DNA of 6,290 nucleotides from Acidimicrobiaceae bacterium (GTDB lineage Bacteria > Actinomycetota > Acidimicrobiia > Acidimicrobiales > Bog-793): the NCBI GenBank assembly GCA_027306715.1, contig DAHUZG010000259.1:1-6290 (forward strand), given 5' to 3'. Shown one piece after another: positions 1 to 5,494 of this stretch (position 1 is its first letter; each line of letters begins with the position of its first letter). The position numbers were made by a program, and so were the translations under genes. The notes beneath the pieces were generated by a model. That model was given only the letters and a program-made list of their open reading frames with translations. It was not told the origin of the DNA and did no database searches.

Positions 1-1
1 C

Positions 2-862
2 GCTGGCCACCACGTCGAGAAGGTCGAGGTGCCCTTCGGAGCCCATGTGCTGCCCGGCTGGCTGCACCTACCGCCCGGTCGCTCGCCGGGGGCGGGACCT
101 CCGCTCCCGACGGCGATCGCCTGCGGAGGCATGGACGGGGCGCGCGAGATCGTCGTCCGCCGCGCCGGCGACCCGCTGCTCGAGCGCGGCTTCGCTGTGC
201 TTGCCTACGACGGTCCGGGGCAGGGTGAGTCCGCGGTGCGTGGTGCCTTCGTCACGGCACGCAACTGGATCGAGGCCGGCCAGGCGCTCGTCGACTACGT
301 CACCGCCCGGCCCGAGCTCGACGAGCGCCGCCTCGTCGCAGTCGGGACGAGCTTCGGCTCGTTCTGGTCGATGCAGATCGCCGCCACTCAGCCCGTGCTG
401 CTCGGCGTCGCCGCCGCGCTGCCGGTGTTCGAGCCGGGCTGCGCCACGATCTTCGAGCAGGCCTCGCCGACCTTCAAGGCCCGCCACATGTTCATGGCGG
501 GGCTGTTCGACGACGAGGCCGGCTTCGACGAGCTCGCCGCCGGCTACGACCTGCGCCCGCTCGTCGAGCAGATGGAGGTGCCCTGGCTCGCCCTCGGAGG
601 CGAGGCCGACGAGCTGTCCCCTGCCCGCTGGGTGCAGGAGCTGGCGCGCCGCTCGCCGGCGCCGAGCACGCTCGTCGCCTACGAGCGGGCGCGACACGCC
701 ATGACCGAGTCGCCGGCGACGGTGCTCGGGCCGCCCTGGCAGGCCACGATCGCCGACTGGCTCGCCGACCGGGTGCGCGGCGCCGAGATGCGCGACGGGT
801 CGCTCGTCGTCCGCCCGAACGGGGCGGTCGAGGACCTCCCCCACCCACGCTCGCCACGGTGA
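2..862 (+). CDS. Alpha/beta hydrolase (serine hydrolase, DHPON-hydrolase/FrsA-like), 5' partial
   Basis: This is the C-terminal part of a serine hydrolase of the alpha/beta fold. The frame is open from base 2 to the TGA at 860-862, and the residues before the GTG at 29 (AGHHVEKVE) continue the same beta strand. The true start is therefore outside the window and the GTG is probably internal. Numbering from that GTG: an oxyanion-type GGMDG loop is at 34-38, AYDGPGQGES at 59-68, the nucleophile elbow GTSFG has Ser108, the likely acid Asp194 is in GGEADEL, and the likely catalytic His223 is in ARHAMT. The DGPGQGES strand followed by GTSFG is typical of the 2,6-dihydroxypseudooxynicotine hydrolase / FrsA / Ayg1-like branch, which includes C-C bond and ester hydrolases. 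The exact substrate cannot be told. The next gene starts 66 nt downstream on the same strand but appears to have its own promoter. The family call is firm; the subfamily is inferred from motifs only. Confidence 0.88.
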   Translation, partial: AGHHVEKVEVPFGAHVLPGWLHLPPGRSPGAGPPLPTAIACGGMDGAREIVVRRAGDPLLERGFAVLAYDGPGQGESAVRGAFVTARNWIEAGQALVDYVTARPELDERRLVAVGTSFGSFWSMQIAATQPVLLGVAAALPVFEPGCATIFEQASPTFKARHMFMAGLFDDEAGFDELAAGYDLRPLVEQMEVPWLALGGEADELSPARWVQELARRSPAPSTLVAYERARHAMTESPATVLGPPWQATIADWLADRVRGAEMRDGSLVVRPNGAVEDLPHPRSPR

Positions 863-897
863 TCCCCGCCTCGCCGGCCGCCGGTACCGCTTGGCCC

Positions 898-915
898 CGG
901 GCACGGGAACGCCCG
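898..915. repeat. Short inverted repeat upstream of the ferredoxin-like gene
   Basis: CGGGC (898-902) and GCCCG (911-915) are perfect 5-bp arms around an 8-nt loop, ending 1 nt before the TAGGCT -10 box. It could be an operator, or a weak hairpin after the hydrolase gene. There is no T-run, so it is not a convincing intrinsic terminator. In such GC-rich DNA a 5-bp match can arise by chance. Confidence 0.25.
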
Positions 916-916
916 T

Positions 917-928
917 TAGGCTGCGCCG
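917..928 (+). promoter_or_regulatory. Candidate -10 box (TAGGCT) of a leaderless promoter
   Basis: TAGGCT (917-922) fits the actinobacterial TAnnnT -10 pattern and lies 6 nt before the ATC at 929, where the ferredoxin-like frame begins. This is the usual -10 to +1 distance, so transcription would start at or next to the first codon and give a leaderless mRNA. The TAG of this box is also the in-frame stop that bounds the frame upstream, so translation cannot begin earlier. TTGGCC at 891-896 could be a -35 element, but the 20-nt spacer is longer than ideal. No Shine-Dalgarno is visible. Confidence 0.5.
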
Positions 929-1972
929 ATCGCCCTCGACGAGAGCTTCCGGCTTGACCTGCGCTGCGCCACCCACACCCGCGCCGCGGGCATCGAGCCG
1001 ATCGGCACGGCCGGAAGCTACGCCGGCTACCTGCTCGTCGAGTGGCCGCTCCCGTGGCCGCGCGATCTCGGCGAGATCCCCGAGCTGGGCCCGATCAACG
1101 CCGCCTGCCGGGCGGCCCGCTGGCGGCTGCAGGGTCTTGTCGCCGAGGGCGGCCCCCGGCACGTCATCGCCTACGGGACGCCCGGCGGGGCGTGGCGGCG
1201 CTATTTACGGAGCGAGATCACCGTCGGGGCCGCCGACACCGTCGACGCGGCGCTCGAGCTGTTGCAGGCGAGCACCCGCGCCGCCGGCGCGGGCGCGCCG
1301 GCGGCGAGCGCGCCCGCGGGGATCGGCACCGGCGAGGGCGGCGGCGCCGAGAACGGCAGCGCCGAGCGCCGCACGGCCGAGCCCGACGACGGGGTCCGCG
1401 ATCTTCTCATCTGCAGCCACGGTCGGCGGGACCGCTGCTGCGGCTCGTTCGGCACCGCTCTCGTCTCGGCCCTCACGGCGGGCGATCGGGTCGGCGGCGG
1501 CCGGGCCGGCAGAGCAGCCGGCGTCCGGGTCTGGCGGACGAGCCATACCGGCGGCCACCGCTTCGCGCCGACGGCGATCCTGCTGCCCGAGGGAACGTCG
1601 TGGGGCCTGCTCGACGGGGAAGCCGTCGGGGCCATCCTCGAGCGCCGCGAGCCGGCGGCGGCCTGGCTCAAGCACTACCGGGGCTGCTCGGGTCTCGCCT
1701 CTCCCGAGCTGCAGCTGCTCGAGCGGGCCGCGCTCGACGAGATCGGCTGGGACGTGCTCGACGCCGCGCGCCTCGGCTCGGCCTCCCCCGGCGAGGACGG
1801 ATGGACCCAGGTTCGCCTGGTGTGCTCGTGGACCGGCGGTCGTCGCGCCGAATTCAGCGCGGAGGTCGGCGTCGAGCGCCTCGTGCCGATCCCCGACTGC
1901 GGTCAGCCGGTCGAGCAGAGCGGGAAGACCGAGCGCCAGCTCGGCCTGCGCCGGTTCTCGGCGATCGCCTGA
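929..1972 (+). CDS. Sucrase/ferredoxin-like protein (thioredoxin-like [2Fe-2S], Apd1/Aim32-type)
   Basis: This gene encodes a protein of about 347 aa of the sucrase/ferredoxin-like family, whose yeast members Apd1 and Aim32 carry a [2Fe-2S] cluster held by two Cys and two His. Numbering from the ATC at 929: the N-terminal half has GTAGSYAGYLLVEWPLPWP at 26-44. An Ala/Gly/Glu-rich, probably disordered linker spans about 115-154. The C-terminal half has CSHGRRDRCCG (Cys162, Cys170, Cys171) and RTSHTGGHRFAPT (His206, His210), then WGLLDGE and YRGCSGL. By family analogy the ligands are Cys162, one of Cys170/171, His206 and His210. The first normal start codon in frame is the TTG at 1262, which would delete the whole conserved N-terminal half. 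Upstream of it, in frame back to the TAG at 917-919, there is no ATG, GTG or TTG. The ATC at 929 is chosen because it sits at the expected leaderless start after TAGGCT; a CTG at 959 is the other option. A redox or electron-transfer role is inferred from the family; the partner is unknown. The gene is convergent with the next one. Confidence 0.88.
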   Translation: MALDESFRLDLRCATHTRAAGIEPIGTAGSYAGYLLVEWPLPWPRDLGEIPELGPINAACRAARWRLQGLVAEGGPRHVIAYGTPGGAWRRYLRSEITVGAADTVDAALELLQASTRAAGAGAPAASAPAGIGTGEGGGAENGSAERRTAEPDDGVRDLLICSHGRRDRCCGSFGTALVSALTAGDRVGGGRAGRAAGVRVWRTSHTGGHRFAPTAILLPEGTSWGLLDGEAVGAILERREPAAAWLKHYRGCSGLASPELQLLERAALDEIGWDVLDAARLGSASPGEDGWTQVRLVCSWTGGRRAEFSAEVGVERLVPIPDCGQPVEQSGKTERQLGLRRFSAIA

Positions 1973-2074
1973 GCGCCGGCAGGGTCGCCCGCTCAAGGGC
2001 AGAAGCCGCCGGCATGGCGTCCGGGGAGGGCTCCGCAGGCAGCACGGGGGGCCGGGGGCCGGGGTGGAGGGTGC

Positions 2075-3214
2075 TCAGGTGCGAAGGCGTTCGAAGCTCG
2101 GCAGCAGGAAGCCCATCGCCGCCACGGCCACGCCGAGCAGCATCAACGCCATGCCGAGCCACCGGACCGGCTCGAGGTCGGCGAGCAGCCCCCCGCTGGC
2201 GGCGAGGCCGACCCCGACCGCGCCGATCACCCCGGACAACCGGGCAATGCGGCCGCCACGCAGGCCGCGCACGAAAAGGGCCGCGGCGCCGAAGGAGACG
2301 AGCACCCCGAGCGAGGAGTGCAGCAGGTAGATGCCTCTGGCGGTCTTCGGCACGAGGCCGCTCGGCCGCCCGAGGGGGACCATGACAAGGGCCGCCATGC
2401 CGACTGCGGCGTCGCCCCCGAGGAGGGCGGCGAGGGCGCTGGCCAGCCGTGCGGTCGGCCGGTCGACGCTCGACACGACGGCGCCGGCGGGCACCCCCGC
2501 CACGGCTGCCGGCGGCGGGTCGCCGACGCTCGCAGTGGCCGGCGCCCGAGCCGGCACCGGATCGGGAGCGGGAGCGGGATGCTTGCGAGCCTGGTAGACC
2601 TCCGGCGGCTCGTGGATGAGGTACCACCAGCCGCCGACGGCGAGCAGGGCGAAGATCGGCCATTCGACCGAGTACACCCAGCTCAACCCGTTACCGGCGA
2701 GCGCCCGTGTCGCCTGCCACCACCCGGCGAGGAAGCAGGCGGGAGCGACGGCGAGGACCTCGAGGTGAAGCAGCAGGGCGCGCGGCGAGATCCAGCGCCG
2801 GCGCCAACGCGTGGCCGCCTGCCCGAGGCCGGTCGCCTCGACCGACGGCCCCGCTCGCAGCGTCTCCCCGGCGAAGCGCCGCGCGAAGCGCCGCGAGACT
2901 CTCCTCTCGGCGAAGAAGGCGGCGAACGGCACCGTCCCCGCGAGCAGGATCAGCACGAGCCGCAGCGTCGGCACGCCGAGGCGCCGGCTCAGGCGGAAGG
3001 CGACGACGAGGTAGCCGATGTAGAGCACACCGTGCACGGTGCCGACGTCGTTGACGACCACAGGCTCGCCGGCCGCCAGTTGCAGCGGGATGCCGACGAA
3101 GACGATGACGAGCAGCAGCGAGGCGGTGCTGAAGGCGAGCGCGCGGTAGCCGGCAAGCAGCCGCCGGTCGCTCGCCGTCGGGCGGCGACGTGCGTCCTTA
3201 TCGGTGGGGGTCAC
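2075..3214 (-). CDS. Multi-pass membrane protein with N-terminal DUF3817 domain
   Basis: This gene encodes an integral membrane protein of 379 aa from a GTG start at 3214-3212. Residues about 20-106 look like a DUF3817 domain, with three hydrophobic helices (about 26-47, 56-75, 85-103) and the hallmark GTVHGVLYIGYLV and VPFAAFFAERR segments. A second module at about 146-211 has two helices and the motifs GWWQATRALAGNGLSWVYSV and EWPIFAL. This pairing is, from memory, frequent in actinobacterial DUF3817 proteins. A Pro/Ala-rich cytoplasmic-type linker (about 211-256) leads to four more predicted helices (about 257-281, 293-316, 326-346, 350-371) and a short FERLRT tail. No catalytic motif is visible and the function is unknown. 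The frame extends upstream to 3391, but that extension is charged, lacks the domain and lies antisense to another coding-like stretch, so the start at 3214 before TPTDKDARR is preferred. No Shine-Dalgarno is seen. Confidence 0.83.
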   Translation of the reverse strand: MTPTDKDARRRPTASDRRLLAGYRALAFSTASLLLVIVFVGIPLQLAAGEPVVVNDVGTVHGVLYIGYLVVAFRLSRRLGVPTLRLVLILLAGTVPFAAFFAERRVSRRFARRFAGETLRAGPSVEATGLGQAATRWRRRWISPRALLLHLEVLAVAPACFLAGWWQATRALAGNGLSWVYSVEWPIFALLAVGGWWYLIHEPPEVYQARKHPAPAPDPVPARAPATASVGDPPPAAVAGVPAGAVVSSVDRPTARLASALAALLGGDAAVGMAALVMVPLGRPSGLVPKTARGIYLLHSSLGVLVSFGAAALFVRGLRGGRIARLSGVIGAVGVGLAASGGLLADLEPVRWLGMALMLLGVAVAAMGFLLPSFERLRT

Positions 3215-3239
3215 GGCCGCGGCGATACGAACGAGGCTA
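3215..3239 (-). promoter_or_regulatory. Candidate -10 box and short leader of the DUF3817 gene
   Basis: Read on the minus strand, TAGCCT occupies 3239-3234 and matches TAnnnT. A start of transcription about 7 nt later, near 3227-3226, would leave a leader of about 12 nt before the GTG at 3214. This would explain the absence of a ribosome binding site. No good -35 element is visible at the normal distance. The evidence is sequence pattern only. Confidence 0.3.
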
Positions 3240-3380
3240 ATGGGGTCCGGCTCGCCACCCCCCTCATCAATCTCACCGGGGCGCACGTGACCCGCGGCTA
3301 CCGCTGGTGGACCGCGATCGGCCGGCGTCGCTCCTTCCTCGACGACGGCCTCACCTTCGGGACCGACCACGAGGCCGGCG

Positions 3381-3420
3381 TGTGCATCCACTTCGGGGAC
3401 TGTGCATCCACTTCGGGGAC
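3381..3420 (+). repeat. Perfect 20-bp tandem duplication
   Basis: The 20-mer TGTGCATCCACTTCGGGGAC occurs twice back to back (3381-3400 and 3401-3420) with no mismatch. Because 20 is not a multiple of three it shifts the reading frame of the surrounding coding-like sequence. The perfect identity suggests a recent slippage or duplication event, or an assembly artefact. No inverted terminal repeats or transposase are present. Confidence 0.97.
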
Positions 3421-3528
3421 AAGGTGTCCTCCCCCTTGCGGCGAGACGGCCACTGCGCGCTCACCGTCGCCGTCGCCGGCGTCGACGGGCTGGCCTCAAC
3501 GATCCTTGCGCTCGTGCCGCCCGGCGCC

Positions 3529-3559
3529 TTGGCCGATCGAGCAGGCCCGGAAGTACAGT
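3529..3559 (+). promoter_or_regulatory. Candidate promoter for the catabolic operon
   Basis: TACAGT at 3554-3559 matches the TAnnnT -10 pattern. TTGGCC at 3529-3534 could serve as a -35 element, with a spacer of 19 nt. Transcription would begin near 3566, leaving a leader of about 22 nt that contains the ribosome binding site of the aldolase gene. No operator-like palindrome was noticed and no regulator gene is in the window. Confidence 0.3.
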
Positions 3560-3576
3560 GAGCGCCGAGCTCAGGC

Positions 3577-3585
3577 GAAGGGAAG
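3577..3585 (+). promoter_or_regulatory. Ribosome binding site of the aldolase gene
   Basis: GAAGGGAAG lies just before the ATG at 3588 and is the purine-rich stretch that decides this start. The competing in-frame GTG at 3558, with GGAAG at 3549-3553, would add ten residues (VSAELRRREA) before the VVVRNVTRTD segment where family members normally begin. Confidence 0.65.
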
Positions 3586-3587
3586 CC

Positions 3588-4331
3588 ATGGCCGTCGTCG
3601 TCCGCAACGTCACCCGAACCGATCTCGATGTCGTCGACGGGCTCGGCGAGATCGGGGTGGCGACCGTTCACGAGGCGCAGGGGCGAACTGGCCTCTTGCA
3701 CTCCCGGCTGCGGCCGATCTACCGCCCGGTCAAGGTCGCCGGCAACGCCCTCACCTGCGAGGTGCCGCCCGGTGACAACTGGGCGATCCACATCGCCGTC
3801 GAGCAGGCGAGACCGGGCGACCTGCTCGTCGTGACACCGACGAGCCCTTGCGAGGACGGGTACTTCGGCGAGCTGCTGGCGACGAGCCTCGCCGCCCGCG
3901 GGGTGCGCGGCCTTGTCATCGACGCCGGCGTGCGCGACGTCGCCGACCTTTCAGCGATGGGCTTTCCCGTCTGGTCGAAGGCGATCTCGGCGCAGGGCAC
4001 GGTCAAAGAGACGCCCGGCGACGTGCAGGTCCCGATCGTCTGCGCCGGCGCCTCTGTGCGTCCTGGCGACGTCGTCGTCGCCGACGACGACGGCGTCGTC
4101 GTCGTCCGGCGGGAGAATGCGGCCGAGGTGCTCGAGAAGGCCCGCCTTCGCATGGCGCGTGAGGCGGTCAAGCGCGAGCAGCTCGCCGAGGGCGGGCTCG
4201 GGCTCGACCTCGACGCTCAGCGGGAGCGCCTCGCCGAGCGCGGCCTGCGCTACCTCGACGCCGCAGAAGCGGCTCCGGCCCCCGGCGCGGCCCCGTTTCC
4301 TGCCGGCCCGCCGATGACAATCGGCTCGTGA
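3588..4331 (+). CDS. ligK: 4-carboxy-4-hydroxy-2-oxoadipate (CHA/HMG) aldolase, LigK/ProA type
   Basis: This gene encodes a class II, divalent-metal-dependent aldolase of the RraA-like fold, 247 aa. It cleaves 4-carboxy-4-hydroxy-2-oxoadipate to pyruvate and oxaloacetate, and family members usually also accept 4-hydroxy-4-methyl-2-oxoglutarate. It is expected to be cytoplasmic. Visible motifs are VVVRNVTRTD (3-12), ATVHEAQGRTG (25-35), GNALTCEVPPGDNW (52-65), GYFGELLATS (91-100), LVIDAGVRDVADL (109-121) with the Arg116-Asp117 pair, FPVWSKAISAQGTVK (126-140) and DVVVADDDGVVVV (161-173). The family's D-x20-RD signature here reads Glu95-x20-Arg116-Asp117. After about residue 226 an Ala/Pro-rich tail is not conserved-looking. 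The long VWSKAISAQGT segment and the pathway neighbours favour the aldolase over RraA, the RNase E regulator. The TGA overlaps the GTG of the next gene by four bases (GTGA), which suggests translational coupling. The start is the ATG preceded by a good ribosome binding site. Confidence 0.93.
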   Translation: MAVVVRNVTRTDLDVVDGLGEIGVATVHEAQGRTGLLHSRLRPIYRPVKVAGNALTCEVPPGDNWAIHIAVEQARPGDLLVVTPTSPCEDGYFGELLATSLAARGVRGLVIDAGVRDVADLSAMGFPVWSKAISAQGTVKETPGDVQVPIVCAGASVRPGDVVVADDDGVVVVRRENAAEVLEKARLRMAREAVKREQLAEGGLGLDLDAQRERLAERGLRYLDAAEAAPAPGAAPFPAGPPMTIGS

Positions 4332-5494
4332 GCGACCAGCGGGCGATCCGCTGCTCGGTGATGCGCGGCGGCACCTCCAAGGCCCTCGTCTTCCACGCTG
4401 ATCACCTGCCCGCCGACCCCGCAGCCCGCGACGCGGTCCTGCTGGCGGCGATGGGCTCGCCGGACCCCCGCCAGATCGACGGGATGGGCGGGGCTCATCC
4501 CCTCACCTCCAAGGTCGCCGTCGTCTCTGCCTCGACGCGGGCCGGCGCCGACGTCGACTACCTCTTCTTGCAGGTCTGGCCGGACCGCGCCGAGGTGTCC
4601 GACAGCCAGAACTGCGGCAACATCCTCGCCGCCATCGGCCCGTTCGCGCTCGAGGAGGGTCTCGTCGCCGCCACCGGCGAGCGCAGCGACGTGGCGATCT
4701 TCATGGAGAACACCGACAGCCTGGCGGTGGCCCACGTCGAGACGCCCGGCGGAGAGGTCGCCTACACCGGCACGGCGCGCATCGACGGGGTCCCGGGCAC
4801 CCACGCCCCGGTCCCGATCGACTTCCTCGACGTCGCCGGATCCAGCTGCGGCGCGCTGCTGCCGACCAAAAAGGCCCGCGACCTCGTCGCCGGGGTGGCT
4901 GTCACGTGCATCGACAACGGGATGCCCGTCGTCTGCGTGAAGGCGAGCGACCTCGGCGTGAGCGGCTACGAGTCGCCGGCCGAGCTCGAGAATGACGCCG
5001 CGCTGCGCGAGCGGGTCGAGGAGATCCGCTTGCAGGCGGGCGAGATGATGCAGCTCGGCGACGTGACCGGTGCCACCGTGCCGAAGGTGAGCCTCCTGGC
5101 AGCACCGAAGCACGGCGGGGCGCTGATGACGCGCAGCTTCATCCCGCACCGCGTCCACGAGGCGATCGGCGTCTTCGGGGCCGTCTCGGTGGCGACGGCC
5201 TGCCTCGTCCCCGGCTCGGTGGCGGCCGAGGTCGCCGCCGGGGCCAGCGGTGGGGCCAGTGGCGGGGCCAGCGGCGGGGCCAGCGGCGGGGCCAGTGGCG
5301 GGGCGAGCGGCGGCACGCCTTACGAAGGGCTTCGCGACGTCGAGGTCGAGCACCCGAGCGGCTCCTTCACCGTCTCGATGGAGCTCGAGAGCGACGGGGG
5401 CGAGGTGCACGTGCGCCGGGCCGCACTGCTACGCACGGCGCGGCTCTTGATGCGCGGCGAGGTCTACGTCCCGGCGAGGCTGTGGCCGGCGTGA
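4328..5494 (+). CDS. galD: 4-oxalomesaconate tautomerase/isomerase (PrpF family, GalD/LigU type)
   Basis: This gene encodes a PrpF-family protein of 388 aa with a diaminopimelate-epimerase-like double fold. GalD catalyses keto-enol tautomerisation of 4-oxalomesaconate. LigU of Sphingobium shifts its double bond by 1,3-allylic isomerisation so that LigJ can hydrate it. Visible motifs are MRGGTSKALVF (12-22), IDGMGGAHPLTSKVAVV (50-66) with Lys62, VSDSQNCGNILAAIGPFA (90-107) with Cys96, GSSCGALLPT (171-180), TCIDNGMPVV (193-202) and PKHGGALMTRSFIPHRVHEA (260-279). Lys62 and Cys96 have the same 34-residue spacing as the Lys/Cys pair that I recall as catalytic in LigU and PrpF. The LigK-type gene upstream and LigJ-type gene downstream make a methylaconitate role (PrpF proper) unlikely. 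Since the hydratase is LigJ-type, ligU would be an equally fair name. The GTG start overlaps the upstream stop in GTGA, with no good Shine-Dalgarno. The oddity is a run of six Gly-Ala-Ser-Gly units at about residues 305-328. Confidence 0.92.
   Translation: MSDQRAIRCSVMRGGTSKALVFHADHLPADPAARDAVLLAAMGSPDPRQIDGMGGAHPLTSKVAVVSASTRAGADVDYLFLQVWPDRAEVSDSQNCGNILAAIGPFALEEGLVAATGERSDVAIFMENTDSLAVAHVETPGGEVAYTGTARIDGVPGTHAPVPIDFLDVAGSSCGALLPTKKARDLVAGVAVTCIDNGMPVVCVKASDLGVSGYESPAELENDAALRERVEEIRLQAGEMMQLGDVTGATVPKVSLLAAPKHGGALMTRSFIPHRVHEAIGVFGAVSVATACLVPGSVAAEVAAGASGGASGGASGGASGGASGGASGGTPYEGLRDVEVEHPSGSFTVSMELESDGGEVHVRRAALLRTARLLMRGEVYVPARLWPA
5240..5311 (+). repeat. Six 12-bp coding repeats (Gly-Ala-Ser-Gly)6
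   Basis: Six in-frame 12-bp units of the form GGGGCCAGCGGC encode (GASG)6 inside the tautomerase. Units 3 and 4 are identical to this form. Units 1, 2, 5 and 6 each differ at one third-codon position only (GGT, AGT, AGT and GCG). The array probably grew by replication slippage and has since gathered synonymous changes. Being 12-bp units, gains or losses keep the frame. At protein level it is likely a flexible surface loop in the C-terminal half of the fold. Confidence 0.95.

Larger units (their letters stand above)
3242..3561 (+). pseudogene. Coding-like remnant, frame broken by a 20-bp duplication
   Basis: No intact gene is present between 3215 and 3587, but the + strand carries a strong coding signal split between two frames. 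From about 3242 to 3400 the frame at 3242 has almost only G or C at third positions (reading VRLATPLINLTGAHV, then TRGYRWWTAIG and DDGLTFGTDHEAGVCIHFGD). From 3421 to the TGA at 3559-3561 the signal continues in another frame (KVSSPLRRDGHCALTVAVAG, then VDGLASTILALVPPG). The switch falls exactly at a perfect 20-bp tandem duplication. Removing one copy joins both halves into one frame, giving 84 aa if counted from the GTG at 3287. That GTG has no good ribosome binding site, and coding character starts upstream of it, so the 5' end may also be lost. I do not recognise the family with confidence. From memory the middle part resembles the C-terminal region of a small uncharacterised actinobacterial protein family; this is unverified. 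The TGA overlaps a possible GTG at 3558 in the aldolase frame. Confidence 0.55.

Noticed and set aside
68..1162. Long open frame on the minus strand across the hydrolase and the start of the ferredoxin-like gene
   Set aside because: It is the mirror of high-GC3 genes on the + strand. The translation is Arg/Gly/Ala/Asp-rich without domain motifs, and it runs through two well-supported genes.
1987..2000. GCCC-gctcaa-GGGC hairpin between the two convergent genes (intergenic 1973-2074)
   Set aside because: The stem is only 4 bp, with no extension and no T-run on either strand. It is too weak to call a terminator, and nothing else was seen in this 102-nt gap.
3240..3290. ATG at 3240 as the start of the broken upstream gene
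   Set aside because: It is in a different frame from the coding-like stretch that follows. Using it would need an additional single-base insertion in the GGGG run at 3242-3245, for which there is no evidence.
3381..3420. Direct repeat as a CRISPR unit, target-site duplication or insertion-sequence end
   Set aside because: There are only two copies with no spacer between them, and no inverted terminal repeats, transposase or cas gene nearby. A simple tandem duplication explains it.
2318..3775. Long + strand open frame across the DUF3817 gene
   Set aside because: Most of it is antisense to the membrane protein, whose hydrophobic helices and DUF3817 motifs are clear. Only the part after about 3242 has coding character of its own, and it is reported separately as a remnant.
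3588..4331. RraA (regulator of RNase E) instead of an aldolase
   Set aside because: The fold is shared, but the FPVWSKAISAQGTVK segment, the length of 247 aa and the direct linkage to the OMA tautomerase and hydratase genes all fit the CHA/HMG aldolase.
4250..5410. Long open frame on the minus strand opposite the tautomerase
   Set aside because: It is a shadow of the tautomerase gene. Its repeat of Gly/Pro/Ala/Thr residues is only the complement of the GASG array, and no family motif is visible.
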